A stretch of 64,000 bases of DNA from Xestospongia muta. Its lineage: Eukaryota > Porifera > Demospongiae > Haplosclerida > Petrosiidae. The position numbers were made by a program, and so were the translations under genes. The stretch covers positions 28,149,745 through 28,213,744 of the forward strand of contig OY848917.1 of the NCBI GenBank assembly GCA_963693285.1, read 5' to 3'. Positions 24,962 to 38,600 of the stretch are shown piece after piece. The notes under the pieces were generated by a model that was not told where the DNA came from, ran no database searches, and was given only the letters and a program-made list of their open reading frames with translations. How positions within the stretch are numbered: position 1 is the first letter of the stretch; each line of letters opens with the position of its first letter.

Positions 24962-25019
24962 TTTCTCTCCCCTTAGTGAGATATGGTAATGGCGTATCTG
25001 TTTGGTGGTCTTCTTTGTC

Positions 25020-26036
25020 TTTCGGATCTTCTTGGTAGTGTTCTGACTGTAGAATCAGTGTTTGTCTCATCTAGTGATGTTTCAACATTTGTACCCTCCT
25101 GGGTGTTGTCTGTCTGTTAAAAAGGCTCCTCTTCTTGCTGCCAATCTCTCATGTTTTCTCCTGAACGTGTTTCATTTGAGGAATGAAGTACTGTTTGATT
25201 TTCATAATCGTTCTCGTCATTAATAACACTGGTTCCATTAGAAGTGTATCTTGTAACATTCAGTCTAAGATGATCTGAACGACATCTATGCATATGCCCT
25301 GTTCATCTCTTACAATATACATAGTTGAAGATAACTGTTGCATAACTTTCCCTGAAATCCACGTTTGGTTTCCAACAAATTGCTTAATCCAAACATAGTT
25401 TCTTTCTTCTGGTACTTCTCGAGACTTTTTATGGAGATCCCAGTACTCTTTATGTTTAACCTGATTATTGACTACTTTATCTCTTAAATTTGGTTGTACC
25501 AAATCTAAACTGCTACGAATTATTTTACCTAACATCAATTTACTGGGCACCTCTCCTGTGATGCGGTGTAAGTCTGTATGGTAACAAGAACTTTGATATT
25601 CGAATTGGTAAATGTAAAGTTGATGGTTTTCTCGAATATTCCTTAAATGTTCTAACTGCTCTTTTAGCTATTTCATTAGAACTGGGATGATAAAATGCAG
25701 TTGTTATATGCTTGATCACATTAGCAGTGGCAAATTCTTTAAATTCTCTACTCTACTTATGAAACCACTACCATTGTCAGATACAATAGTGTAAGGTACC
25801 TCGTGTGTTGCAAATAATCTACATAAAACTTGAATGGTTTCACGTACTTTTAACCAACTCCACCTCTAACCATTTTGAAAATGCATCAATAACAATCAGA
25901 AAGTACTTCCCCAAAAATGGTCCAGCATGATCGATATGTACTCAACTCCAGGGAGTTTTGGGAAATTCCCATGGAATGATAGGTGTAGGTGATAATGTGG
26001 GTCTTATCATCTGACAGGATGGACACGATTTAACCA

Positions 26037-26040
<4 letters not shown>
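25020..26040 (-). pseudogene. Ty3/Gypsy pol, integrase part, broken
   Basis: Read on the minus strand from 26040: DHAGPFLGKYFLIVIDAFSK, then HPSSNEIAKRAVRTFKE and LPYRLTPHHRRGAQ, then the open frame 25260-25550 starting PSKLMLGKIIRSSLDLVQP with the Gypsy C-terminal integrase module (YVWIKQFVGNQTWISGKVM). A basic RRPPNRY-like tail lies near 25010. The catalytic core has stops and frameshifts. RT and protease are missing. It is followed by a polypurine tract and LTR. Confidence 0.75.
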
Positions 26041-26077
<37 letters not shown>

Positions 26078-26185
26078 CTCTGCTTTATTCTTTCTCACCA
26101 TCTTTTTCTCTCTCTCTCTCTCTCCGTCTAGATCTCTCTCGCTCTTTCTCTCACTCACTCTGTGTCTGTCTCTCTCTCTCTCTCA
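26041..26185. repeat. Interrupted (CT)n tract
   Basis: CT repeats with TTT, CGTCTAGAT and TGTGTCTG interruptions, abutting the Gypsy relic on the left and the 3' flank of C4 on the right. Confidence 0.9.
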
Positions 26186-26401
26186 ACGCTTAAAATGTTT
26201 ATAATGATCAGATCAATTTATGAAAGATCAATTTACTAATACCAAATTATTGTCAAGTTTTATTACTAAACATTGTTAACAAGATCATCAAAAATTATTG
26301 AATGATAGAGTTTATTATTCAATTATAGTTTTAATAAATTGGGTGGACATTACACAACACAACTACTCATATCATATAATAATACTGAATATGAAAAAGC
26401 A

Positions 26402-26845
26402 TTATTTAGTGCATACAACACAAGTAATAACCCTATTATTGACATAGGGAGGACATGGAAGACCAGTACAAGTTGTTTCAACAAAATAGAACAGAGCACC
26501 ATTAATATTGCCAGAACTACCATAAATAGACTCAGCATCTTTATCAACACACTCATATACAGCATTCCTCTTATCATTATAATAGCCAGCCATGAGGTAA
26601 CCTACATATTCTACAGTCCATGATGTAGGGGAGACAGTTTTAGCTGGTATCATTACTTGAACAACTTTTGTAGAAGTATAACATACAGCACAAGGAACAT
26701 TATGATTATGTTTAGAAGGAAATATGTTGTTTACACCTTGATATTCAGCTACATATAAATAGGACTCTACTGGTGGATTGGCAGTACTCAAGTAATCAGG
26801 AACTTTAGGTAGACAGATAAGTTAGCACCTCCACCACTGTCAGAG
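26402..26845 (-). pseudogene. C4: short-chain collagen pseudogene, 5' truncated
   Basis: The last 129 codons of the C-terminal domain are open, ending CVVCTK. A 1-nt deletion (GCTAACTTATC for GCTAATTATATC) then breaks the frame near 26820. At about 26845 the gene is cut and fused to BDP1 intron-3-type sequence. The signal peptide and Gly-X-Y part are lost. Loops: PPVESYLYVAEYQG, GYYNDKR, SSGNING. Confidence 0.8.
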
Positions 26846-26861
26846 TATGTTAACAAACAGG

Positions 26862-29474
26862 TAGAGGAATGTACAGGTTGTGAAAATGTAAATAATACAT
26901 TTGCAGCTACGTTTCCTTAACTCACTAGACCAGTCAATGTAGTTAGGAAGGTAGAAGATAAAGGTAGAATTGTGCCACAATTAAACATTGGAGCTGAGGG
27001 TAGTACACCAAGGTACATGTATATAACAACTACAATATAATTTTATTATTGTTTATCTTATTTTATAGTATGTTAGTGGAAACTACACAGACACCTCTTC
27101 AGAATATCAGGTATCATATAAAAGTAAAAGATGTGTCACTTCTCAAATTATTATATATCAAACTTGTACAAGGAATCCTCACTTACATGCACCTACTTGA
27201 TTCAAAATTTAGTATGTTTTGACATGACATGGTTACATTTTTGAACTTTGGTGTTCCATGATTGCTATATTTTAAAAATGTCTTTAGAATGTTAATGTAC
27301 AAATAATACAAATATGTGTACATATAATATATACATATTATATTATATGTGTACAATTGTACATTTAATTATGTGCATAATATAATACATATAATATGTA
27401 CAAAAAATACATATATATGTACATATAATATATACATTTATACATAATATAATATGTATATATAATTATGTATGTACATTGTAGTTCATAATAGTCTATT
27501 TTGTCTAGTGACACCATTACTGAAGAAGGAACAGAGTATACAATGTCTACATCATTTAGAGAGAGGCATAAAATTAAGAAATGGACCAAAGATGGTGAGG
27601 TCTTAGAGTTATAGATTTTATACATAAATTTACCTCTAGTCAACTTCTACAGTTTGCTAAATGGCTTCTTAAGTATTGTTTATATGACGTCATTAACTAC
27701 AAGTGTTTGAGTGGTTAGGCAGAAATTTGTTGACACTGATAATTCAATATTTTAGTTAATTGGTATACTAGGTGGATTCTTTTTATTATTAAACTTTTAA
27801 AATAGATGTTGGCACTAATGAAATATTATATAAGTTGTTTTGATGGTAACTGTATATATTACTATATATGACACATCTAATATCAATTGTGTACTATTAT
27901 TATTATCTGTACTTGTTACTATAGAAACAACTCAGTTCTATAAAGCATTGTCTCAAGTTGGTTCAGACTTCACAATGATGACACTTATAAGAGAACTCGT
28001 AAAAAACTTAAAAGTAAGTTATCTTGTGTATATATTCTAAGAAGTCACCACAGTCAATCTAAATGTCATAATGCAGACAGCAGCCTCTACCATTCACAAT
28101 TTGTGTCAGTATGTTCACATAGTATGAAAGATTAATACATTTTTAGTTAATAGTCTACGTAGTAATTGATCTGTTGACAAAGTCACTAACTGAATTAACC
28201 TTGTTTATTCACTATTGTGAGGAATGAGTACAAATGAAAGTTATTGGACTTTGACTGGATAATTTAGTTAAGTTGAATATACAGACTTATGTCCTCATGT
28301 AGCAATGACAACTATCTATTCACTTTATAGACATAATGGCGGCAATAATCAACCCTAGTATATTGACAATGTCTACACAGTTATATATATGTGGTAATAT
28401 TGATTTTCCACACACAATGACTTGCTACCTTAAGGAACTGTTGGTGTGAGTGACTATGTTAGAAATTAGAAACAAGATAGAAGCATACATGAGTCATATA
28501 ATATAACCATTAATCACAATACACAGCTCTGTCATTACCATTGCTTCCATCTTGTTTGTAATTTCTGACATAGGCAGGCACCTCATCTGTCAATTACTCC
28601 TGTTCCAATATTAAACACCCTTTGTCCTTGCAATTAAGTTTTGCCAATGTCATATTTATTAGAGTGGAAGTAAGCTACGCCATCCATTGTCTTGGTAATA
28701 CATTACAACAATAAGATTTCAACTATTTTAGCTTAGGTATAACTTGTATTGAGAGAAAGGAGCCCAGATGCTTCAATAGCTTATGACTACACAGAGTTAC
28801 TTCATCTTTGTTGCCCAATAATTAGCTAATTTTATTCTACTACTTTATTATATAAATATGTACCACCTCTATTCACTCTGACAATTAATTTAAATTACAT
28901 TTGAATGTCACTATTACTTTATCTCAAATAAACAAAGATCCAAATCTATGTTTATAACTAGTTGTATCTTTTGTTTTATATGAAGCAACTTAATATAGTC
29001 CAACAACATATTAATGCACAATATTTTTATTTATTAATATAATCATAAAATATCAACTTACAGTGATGTTGATATATCTTTACTGACTCAATTGTTACCT
29101 CTAGAAATGTTCAATAAATCAGAGAGCTCTGTAAATCTGAAAAACTTTTGTGTGTTTAGATTTCCTAAATTCACTTCTATCTTCATGACTTTGAGGATTA
29201 TATTACACAAAAGTTTCTGTATCCATGGTTACACAAACAATTTGTGGTTGCAAATTTTGTGCTTTTAACCTACCATAAAATTATATCCCATTAAATATCT
29301 GGACTTATATAATTATTCATTGTGCAAAGATAATGACTCACCATGATTATAACACTTTATTTTTCTGTTTAGAACAAATTCAAGAAAGAAAAGAAAAATA
29401 ATCCACTAAGAATATCTACTGCTTTAGAAAAACTGTGTAGTACACCACTAAAGACAGTTTTAACATCATCTTAA
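26862..29474 (+). pseudogene. P7: duplicated BDP1 exons 4-8, decayed
   Basis: The exon-4 copy shares the lost acceptor and the ATG TAG stop of P4. Exon-5 is 27069-27110, exon-6 27509-27594. The exon-7 copy from 27925 has a 7-nt deletion that frameshifts after MMTLI. Exon-8 is 29373-29474 (KEKKNNPLRIS, KLCSTPLK) and intact. P4 and P7 share derived mutations, so they come from one another or from a common decayed parent. Confidence 0.75.
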
Positions 29475-29586
29475 TTTGTAGCATGATTACTCAATTAATT
29501 CAACATGTATTACATTTATATACAACAAATAATTTCATTACTAATCAAACAACTTTTGTGCCTCTATTTTGAACTTTTGAAGTCTA

Positions 29587-29751
<165 letters not shown>

Positions 29752-29846
29752 TATAATGCTAATCTACATGTAATACATACAATACAATTATATGTACATG
29801 TAATTATGTATGTACATTGTAGTTCATAATAGTCTATTTTGTTTAG

Positions 29847-30573
29847 TGACACAATTACTGAAGAAGGAACAGAGTATACAATGTCTACATCATTTAGAGA
29901 GAGGAAGAAATGGACCAAAGATGATGAAGTCTTAGAGTTATAGATTTTATACATAAATTTACCTCTAGTCAACTTCTACAGTTTGATATATGTCTTCTTA
30001 AGTATTGTTTATATGATGCCATTGACTACAAGTGTTTAAATGGTTAAAGCAGAAATTTGTTGACACTGATAATTTAATATTTTAGTTAACTGGTGTATTT
30101 GTTATGTGGAACCTTATATTATTAAACTTATAAAGTAAATGTTGGCACTAATGAACCATTATATAAGTTGTCTTGATGCCAACTGTATGTATTACTATAT
30201 ATGACACATCTAATAACAATTATGTACTATTATTACTATCTGTACTTGTTATTATAGAAAAACCTCTGTTCTATAAAGCATTGTATCAAGTTGTTACAGA
30301 CTTTACAATGATGACACTTATACTACCAAAGAGCACTGGCGTATTTAGACCCGGGCAGGCACGGGCATTGCCCGGGTAAAACAACTGCTCATAAAAAATT
30401 GCAATTTAGCTGAACCAACTGCACCCACTTGTAATGGCAATAATTATAATAATAAACACTAATAACTATTAATAATATCGATTAATTTTATGAATAATTA
30501 ATAAGCCCTGGTATGTTGTGAGCCCTAGACACGCCTATGCCAAAGAGAAGTCATAAAGAACTTAAAAGTAAGT
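29847..30573 (+). pseudogene. P8: duplicated BDP1 exons 6-7, disrupted by a MITE
   Basis: The exon-6 copy 29847-29923 has the 9-nt deletion and a lost donor (GATGATGAAG). The exon-7 copy from 30258 (EKPLFYKALYQVVTDF) is split at 30334 by a 206-bp insertion and resumes at 30548 with AAGTCATAAAGAACTT. Its donor is retained, but the exon cannot be translated through. Confidence 0.8.
30334..30539. mobile_element. 206-bp hAT-type MITE inserted in a BDP1 exon-7 copy
   Basis: The ends CACTGGCGTATTTAG and, reversed, CATAGGCGTGTCTAG are imperfect inverted repeats. The flanks are identical 8-mers CCAAAGAG at 30326-30333 and 30540-30547. Other copies of the exon show the empty site with a single CCAAAGAG. 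The interior is AT-rich with a GC-rich palindrome (CCCGGGCAGGCACGGGCATT...) near the left end. No coding capacity. Confidence 0.88.
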
Positions 30574-30780
30574 TGTCTTGTGTATATATTCATAAATGAT
30601 ATAATATAGTTATACTGGACCAAGTGATTTAGTGATCAATACTGTACTCTCATATAACATAATGTTGATTTACAAAATGAATTTTTTCTTTTGATGAAGT
30701 TATTTTTAATTGTACTCACTGAACTTTGTCATTATGTAATATGTTAACTGAGTACCATACAAAGTATCTACTATAAATTA

Positions 30781-30918
30781 CCAACTCATTCTTAGAGGTG
30801 ACTGCATACCAACTCATTCTGAGAGGTGACTGCATACCAACTCATTCTTAGAGGTGACTGCATACCAACTCATTCTTAGAGGTGACTGCATACCAACTCA
30901 TTCTTAGAGGTGACTGCA
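30781..30918 (+). repeat. 28-bp tandem repeat, five units
   Basis: Five near-identical units of CCAACTCATTCTTAGAGGTG plus ACTGCATA. This is an expansion of the same core present four times at 13434. Confidence 0.9.
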
Positions 30919-31281
30919 TCTTTAACATAACATTTTGATATCATCACTGGGAAACAAACAGACTTGATAGTATTGACACAGTAATAATTTTTTTAAACCG
31001 TCTAAGAAGAATCAAATGTGGTAGTGAGTATATCTCTCTCTCTCTCACTCTCTCTCTCTCACAATGCTTGAAATTTTTATGATGACCAGATCAATTTGAG
31101 AAAGATCAATTCAGTGACTTATATTTATTTGTATATTTAGTTATGTGCATAATATAATGCATATAACACACATATATATATATTTATATATATAATATTC
31201 ATAATATGTACATATAATACATATATATGTACATATAATTATATATGTACATTGTAGTTCATAATAGTCTATTTTGTCTAG

Positions 31282-32304
31282 TGACACAATTACTGAAGAA
31301 GGAACAGAGTATACAATGTCTACATCATTTAGAGAGAATCAAAATTAAGAAATGGACCAAAGATAGTGAGGTCTTAGAGTTATAAATTTTATGCATAACC
31401 TTGCATCTAGTCAACTTCTACAGTTTGATATATGGCTTCTATGATGGGATTGACTACAAGTGTTTAAGTAGTTAAGGCAGAAATTTGTTGACACCAATAA
31501 TTCATTGTATTAGTCAATTGGTATACTAGGGCCATCCTTTTTATTATTAATCTTTTAAAATAAATGTTGGTACTAATAAACTATTATAAAAGTTGTTTTG
31601 ATGGTAACTGTATATATTACTATATATGTATGACACATCTAATATCAATTGTGTACTATTAGTATTATCTGTACTTGTTACTATAGAAACAACTCAGTTC
31701 TATAAAGCATTGTTTCAAGTTAAAACAGTCAATCTAAATGTCGTAATGCAGACAGTAGTCTCTACCAATCACAACTTGTGTCAATGTGTTCACATAGCAT
31801 GGAAGTTTAATGAATTTTTAGTCAATGGTCTACATAGTAATTAATCTGTTGACAAAGTCACTAACTGAATTGTCTATTTGCTATTTTGGGGATTGAGTAT
31901 GAATGAAAGTTATTGGACTTTGACTGGATAATTTAGTTAAGTTGAATATAGAAATTACAAACAAGATAGTATTTTATTTTTTGTACCTTTTTTTTATATG
32001 TAGCAACTTAATGTAACCCAACAACATGTATCAGGACTTATAAAAATTATTCCTTGTTACACAAACAATTTGTGGTTACAAATTTTGTGCTTTTAACTTG
32101 CAATAAATTAAAATTCCATTAAAATATCAGGACTTATAATAATTATTCTTTGTGTAAAGATAATGACTTGCTGTCATTATAACACTTTATATTTCTGTTT
32201 AGAACAAATTCAAGAAAGAACTAAAGAATAATCCTCTAAGAATATCTACTGCTTTAGAGAAACTGTGTACTACACCACTAAAGACAGCTTTAACATCATC
32301 TTAA
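31282..32304 (+). pseudogene. P9: duplicated BDP1 exons 6-8, decayed
   Basis: The exon-6 copy starting 31282 has a frameshift (AGAGAATCAAAATT) and a lost donor (GATAGTGAG). Exon 7 is cut after SQV at about 31721. Exon-8 is 32203-32304 and open (KKELKNNPLRIS, KTALTSS). The intron between exon-7 and exon-8 copies is much shortened. The collagen flank at 31065-31115 just left of this block is a stub without a collagen gene. Confidence 0.7.
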
Positions 32305-32532
32305 TTTGTAGCATGATTACTCAATTAATTCAACATGTATTACATTTTATATATAACAAATAATTCATTAAATAAACCAATTTTGAGCTTCTATTTTGAA
32401 CTTTTGAAGTCTAGTGTAGCCAATCTCTCTCTCTCTCTCTCTCTTTCCAACTTTAAAATGTCTGACTGTGGACTGCAGTGTCAATAGCAATATCATAAAG
32501 ATATTTAACTTTCTTACTTAGATCACCTAAAA

Positions 32533-34415
32533 AACAATCCCCACTCCACCTGATATAAGGTATTTAATGAATGAATGGCTTCATTGATAGATGAATAAAT
32601 GGAAAAGAGATGAACTAATGGTCAGACAGTCATGTTAACAAACAAGTAGAGGAATGTACAGGTTGTGGTAATGTAAATAATACATTTGTAGTTACTTTTC
32701 CCTAGTTCACTAGACCAGCCAATGGAGGTAGGAGAGGAAGAAGGTGAAGGTAGAATTGTGCCACACTTAAAAATGGGAGTTAATGGTAGTATACCAAGGT
32801 ACATGTACATAACAACTACAATATAATTGATTTATTGTATATCTTATTTTATAGTATGTTAATGGAAACTACACAGACACCTCTTCAGAATATCAGGTAT
32901 CATATAAATGTAAAAGAATTATCACTTCTCAAATTTTATATAACAAGAAATCCTCACTTACATGCATCTACTTGATTCAAAATTTAGTATGCTTTGACAT
33001 GACATGGTTACATTTTTGAACTTTGGTGTTCCATGATTGCTATATTTTAAAAATATCTTTAGAATGTTAATGTACAATTAATACATATATGTGTACATAT
33101 AATATATACATATTATATTATAAATTAAGAAATGGACCAAAGATAATGAGGTCTTAGAGTTATAGATTTTATACATAAATTTACCTCTAGTCAACTTCTA
33201 CAGTTTGATATATGTCTTCTTAAGTACTGTTTATATAATGTCATTCACTACAAGTGTTCAAATGCAGAAATTTGTTGACACTGATAGTTCAATATTTTAG
33301 TTAATTGGTATACTAGGTGGATCCTTTTTATTATTAAACTTTTAAAATAAATGTTGGCACTAATGAAATATTATATAAGTTGTTTTGTAAGCAACTGTAT
33401 GTATGACTATATATAACACATCTAATATCAGTTGTGTACTATTAGTATTATCTGTACTTGATACTATAGAAACAACGCAGTTCTATAAAGCATTATCTCA
33501 AGTTAGAACAGTCAATCTAATTGTCATAATGCAGACAGCAGTCTCTACCAATCACAACTTGTGGTAATATGTTCGTGTAGCATGAAAGTTTAATGAATTT
33601 TTAGTCAATGGTCTACATAGTAATTAATCTGTTGACAAAGTTGCTAAATGAATTAACCTTGTCTATTTGCTATTTTGGGAATTAAGTATGAATGAAACAA
33701 ACAAAATAGAAGCATACATGAGTCATATAATATAACCATTAATCACAATACACAGCTCTGTCATTACCATTGCTTCCATCTTGTTTGTAATTTCTGACAG
33801 GTACCTCATCGATCAATTATTCCTGTGCCAATATTAAACACTCTTTGTCATTGTAATTAGTTTTCCCAATGTCTTATTTATTAGAGTGGAAGTAAGCTAT
33901 GCCATCCATTGTCAGTGCAATATATTACAACAGTAGCATTTCAACTATTTTAGCTTAGGTATAACCTGTACTGAGAGAAAGGAGCACAGATACTTCAATA
34001 GCCTGTGACTACACTGAGTTACTTCATCTTTGTTGTCCAATAATTAGCTAATTTCATTCTAATACTTTATTATATAAATATGTTCCACCTCTATTCACTC
34101 TGACAATTAATTTAAATTACATTTGAATGTTACTATTACTTCATCTCAAAGAAAAAAAAAGATCCAAATCTATGTTTATAACTAATTATATCTTTTGTTT
34201 TATATGAAGCAACTTAATGTAGTCCAACAGCATATCTCAGGACTTATAAAAATTATTCTTTGTGCAAAGATAATGACTCATTGTGATTATAACACTTTAT
34301 ATTTCTGTATTAGAACAAATTCAAGAAAGAAGAGAAAAATAATCCACTAAGAATATCTACTGCTTTAGAGAAGCTGTGTACTACACCACTAAAGACAGCT
34401 TTAACAACATCTTAA
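32533..34415 (+). pseudogene. P10: duplicated BDP1 exons 3(end)-8, decayed
   Basis: The exon-4 copy 32706-32798 is fully open with good splice sites (LDQPMEVGEEEGEGRIVPHL) and uses the new donor after ATACCAAG. Exon-5 is 32855-32896. Of exon 6 only the last 30 bp remain (33121-33150). Exon 7 is cut at about 33509. Exon-8 34314-34415 is open, with acceptor CTGTATTAG. Confidence 0.75.
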
Positions 34416-34550
34416 TTTGTAGCATGATTACTCAATTAATTCAACATGTACTACATTTTATATATAATGAATAATTCATTAAATAATTACTAATCAAACC
34501 ACTTTCTATTTTGAACTTTTGAAGTCTAGTGTAGCCAACCTCTCTTTCTC

Positions 34551-34590
<40 letters not shown>

Positions 34591-34805
34591 GCTTGAAATG
34601 TTTATAATGATCAGATCAATTCACTGACTTGTACCAAATTTAAATTATTTCAAGTTTTATTATTAAACATTGTTAACAAGAAGTTCAACAAAAATTATTT
34701 TTGTTTAATGATAATGATAATTAATCAATTATAATGTTAATAAATTGGGTGGACATTACACAACACAACTACTCATATCATATAATAATACTGAATGAAA
34801 AAGCA

Positions 34806-35656
34806 TTATTTAGTGCATACAACACAAGTAATAACCCTATTATCGACATAGGGAGGACATGGAAGACCAATACAAGTTCCTTTGACAAAATCGAAGTGAG
34901 CACCATCAATGTCGTCACCGCTACCGGAAATAGACTCAGGATCTTTATCAACACACTCAAATACCACATTACTTATGTGATCATAAGAGCTAGTCATAAG
35001 GTAACCTACATATTCTACAGTCCATGATGTAGGGCAGACAGTTTTAGCTGGTATCATTAGTTGAACTACTTTTGTAGAAGTATAACATACAGCACAAGGA
35101 ACATTATGATTATGTTTAGAAGGAAATATGTCGTTTACATCTTCATATTCAGCTCCAAACAAATAGGACTGTACTGGTGGACTGGCAGTACACAAGTAAT
35201 TAGGAACTTTAGGCAGACAGATATAATTAGCACCCCCACCACCGTGAGAGTGATGATTACCACCAGCTATTCCTTCGTAAAGCAGCTGTGCTCCTGTGTT
35301 ATTAGGACAAGACTTTCTACCCCATCGTGTGTAGACTACACCACCATTTTTAGGTCCAAGTGGTCCTTGTTCACCAAGATCTCCTTTATCTCCTTTATCA
35401 CCTTTGTCTCCTTTCTCACCATCTTTCCCAGGTAACCCATCACGTCCATCTCGACCTCGTAAAATCTGTAGATAAGGGTGTTTTAGAGTACAGTCAGTAG
35501 TATTGGAGTCATTTGCATTTCGTTTCACCACAGCATTATTAAAAGAATCTGAAATAAGATCAATAATGCTGTAACTTGATGTTATGAAATCATACCTTTA
35601 GAAGACTGCATTAGATGAACAAGCAGAAAAACCAAGAAGACCTGTTGAAGTATCAT
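34806..35656 (-). CDS. C5: short-chain collagen C4-like secreted protein, intact, most divergent
   Basis: Exons are 35596-35656 (signal peptide MILQQVFLVFLLVHLMQSSK) and 34806-35548, giving 267 aa. The plan is identical to C2 with 12 Gly-X-Y triplets. In C5 one triplet is GKD (for GRD) and another GDL (for GDR). Loops differ strongly: NHHSHG, PPVQSYLFGAEYED, SSYDHIS and SGDDIDG, with HFDFVKGTC and ISGSG replacing IYGSS. CTASPP replaces STANPP, adding a Cys. It is the most divergent intact member. Its exon 1 uses ATACTT where others have AAACTT. It is convergent with P10. Confidence 0.87.
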
Positions 35657-35744
35657 CTTCTAATTATTATATATGATGACAAATCAGTATGTCAGAAATG
35701 TAAGTTAGTCTCTCTTATCTTTTGTAAATCACTTACTTTTAGTG

Positions 35745-35769
35745 CTTTTATAGTCACAGTAACAGGGAG
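35745..35769 (-). promoter_or_regulatory. TATA-box promoter of C5
   Basis: TATAAAAG on the minus strand at 35752-35745, with the conserved CTGTTACTGTGAC upstream, about 90 bp before the ATG at 35656. Confidence 0.75.
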
Positions 35770-36032
35770 GTCATTTAGAAGTGATAATTTCCTTTGTATC
35801 AAATTGTGTAACTAGTACAAATTTTAAATGTTAAAATCTCTATAGCAATGTGATCAAAATATTTTTATCATTACTTCTCACATCGCCTGAGTAGGTAGAT
35901 ATACATGTAATAATTTACTACATATATATGTCATATCAATAATTAACATAACTTTCAAATGTCTGAGTGTGGACTGCAGTGTCAATAGCAATATCATAAA
36001 GATATTTAACTTTCCTACTTAGATCACCTAAA

Positions 36033-37932
36033 AAACAATCCCCACTCCACCTGATATAAGGTATTTAATGAATAAATGGTTTCATTGATAGATGAATGAA
36101 TAGATGGATAACTGGATGAATAAATGGAGAACAAATGAACTAATGGTCAGACAGTCATATTAACAAACAGGTAGAGGAATGTATGGGTTATAGTAATGTA
36201 AATAACACATTTGTAGTTACTTTTCCCTAGCTCACTAGACCGATCAGTGTAGGTAGGAAAGAAAGAAGATGAAGGTAGAATTGTGCCACAATTAAAAATT
36301 GAAGCTGATGGTAGTACACCAAGGTACATGTACATAACAACTACAATATAATTGATTTATTTTTATATGTACATATAATATGGACATATAATACATGTAA
36401 TATGTACATATTATAATTATGTATGTACATTGTAGTTCATAATAGTCTCTTTTGTCTAGTGACACAATGTCTACATCATATAAAGAGAAGCACAAAATTA
36501 AGAAATGGACCAAAGATGGTGAGGTCTTAGAGTTATAGATTTTATACATAAATTTACCTCTAGTCAATTTCTACAGTTTGATATATGGCTTCTTAAGTAT
36601 TGTTTATCTGATGGCATTGACTACAAGTGTTTAAGTGGTTAAGGCAGAAATTTGTTGACACTGATAATTCATTGTATTAGTTTATTGGTGTACTAGGTCC
36701 ATCCTTTTTACTATTAAACTTTTAAAATAAATGTTGGGACTAATGAGCCATTATATAAGTTGTTTGTATGGCAACTGTATGTTTGTATATATATGACACA
36801 TCTAATATTAATTATGTACTAATATTACTATCTGTACTTGTTACTATAAAAACAACTCAGTTCTATAAAGCATTGTTTCAAGTTAAAACAGCCAATCTAA
36901 ATGTCATGACTCAGACAGTAGTCTCTACCAATCACAACTTGTGGTAATATGTTCACATAGCATGAAAGTTTAATGAATTTTTAGTCAATGGTCTACATAG
37001 TAATTAATCTGTTGACAAAGTCACTAATTGAATGAACCTTGTCTATTTGCTATTTTGGGGATTAAGTACAAATGAAATTAATTGGACATTGACTGGATAA
37101 TTTAGTTAAGTTGAATATACAGACTTATGTCCTCATGTAACAATGACAACTATCTATTGACTTCATAGACATAGTGACAGCAAGAATCAACCCTAACATA
37201 TTGACAATGTCTACACATTTGTATATGTGTGATAATATTGATTTTCCACACACAATGACTTACTACCTTAAGGAACTGTTGGTATGGGTGCCTATGTTAA
37301 AAATTACATACAAGATGGAAGCATACATGAGTCATATATTATAACCATTAATCACCAATCACAGCTCTGTCATTACCATTCCTTCCATCTTGTTCAAAAC
37401 CATCCATTGTCATTACAATAGTAGGATTTCAACTATTTTTGCTTAGGTATAACTTGTACTGAAAGAAAGGAGCCCAGATGCTTCAATAACCTATTACTAC
37501 ACTGAGTTACTTTGTCTTTGTTCCCCAATGATTTGATAATTTCCTTCTAATACTTTATTATATACATAAGTACCACCTCAGTTCACTCTGACCCTATATA
37601 TTAAAAATATAACCAATATATAACTCAATTCACTCTGACCTTAATTTAAATTATATTTGAATGTTACTATTACTTCATCACAAAGAAACAACGATCCAAA
37701 TCTATGTTTGTAACTAGTTCTATGTTTTGTTTTATATGAAGCAACTTAATATAGTCCAACAAGATATATATCAGGACTTGTGATAATTATTCTTTGTGTA
37801 AAGATAATAACACTTTATATTTCTGTTTAGAACAAATTCAAGAAAGAAGAGAAGAATAATCCACTAAGAATATCTACTGCTTTAGAGAAACTGTGTACTA
37901 CACCACTAAAGACAGTTTTAACATCATCTTAA
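36033..37932 (+). pseudogene. P11: duplicated BDP1 exons 3(end)-8, decayed
   Basis: The exon-4 copy at 36231 has a stop (GTG TAG). Exon 5 is deleted. The exon-6 copy 36460-36519 has lost its middle 27 nt or so. Exon 7 has no acceptor (ATAAAAAC) and is cut early. Exon-8 37831-37932 is intact. The 440-bp intron segment between exons 7 and 8 is partly deleted. Confidence 0.72.
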
Positions 37933-38053
37933 TTTGTAGCATGATTACTCAATTAATTCAACATGTATTACATTTTATGTATAACAATAATTCATTAAAT
38001 AATTACTAATCAAACCACCTTCTATTTTGAACTTTTGAAGTCTAGTGTAGCCA

Positions 38054-38275
<222 letters not shown>

Positions 38276-38600
38276 ATGAGAATGTCAGAAGAGACTGGCT
38301 GCACAAGACTAATTCATAGCTTTTGGTTGTTTAATAGTAGATCATTATGTGAAAACCAAGATAAATATGATTAAAACACAATGCTTGAAATGTTTATAAC
38401 GATCAGATCAACTTGTGAAAGATCAATTCACTGACATGTATGAAATTATTTTCAAGTTTTATTATTAAACATTGTTAACAAGATCATCAAAAATTATTGA
38501 ATGATAGAGTTTATTAATCAGTTATAATGTTAATAAATTGGGTGGACATTACACAACACAACTACTCATATCACATAATAATATTGAATATGAAAAACCA

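Noticed and set aside
34734..35027. Plus-strand frames antisense to the collagen 3' ends, repeated at 12048, 19341, 26339, 38538, 43005, 46503, 53388 and 60639
   Set aside because: They recur only because the collagen genes are duplicated. The minus-strand frame has the signal peptide, Gly-X-Y and conserved Cys, so these are shadows.
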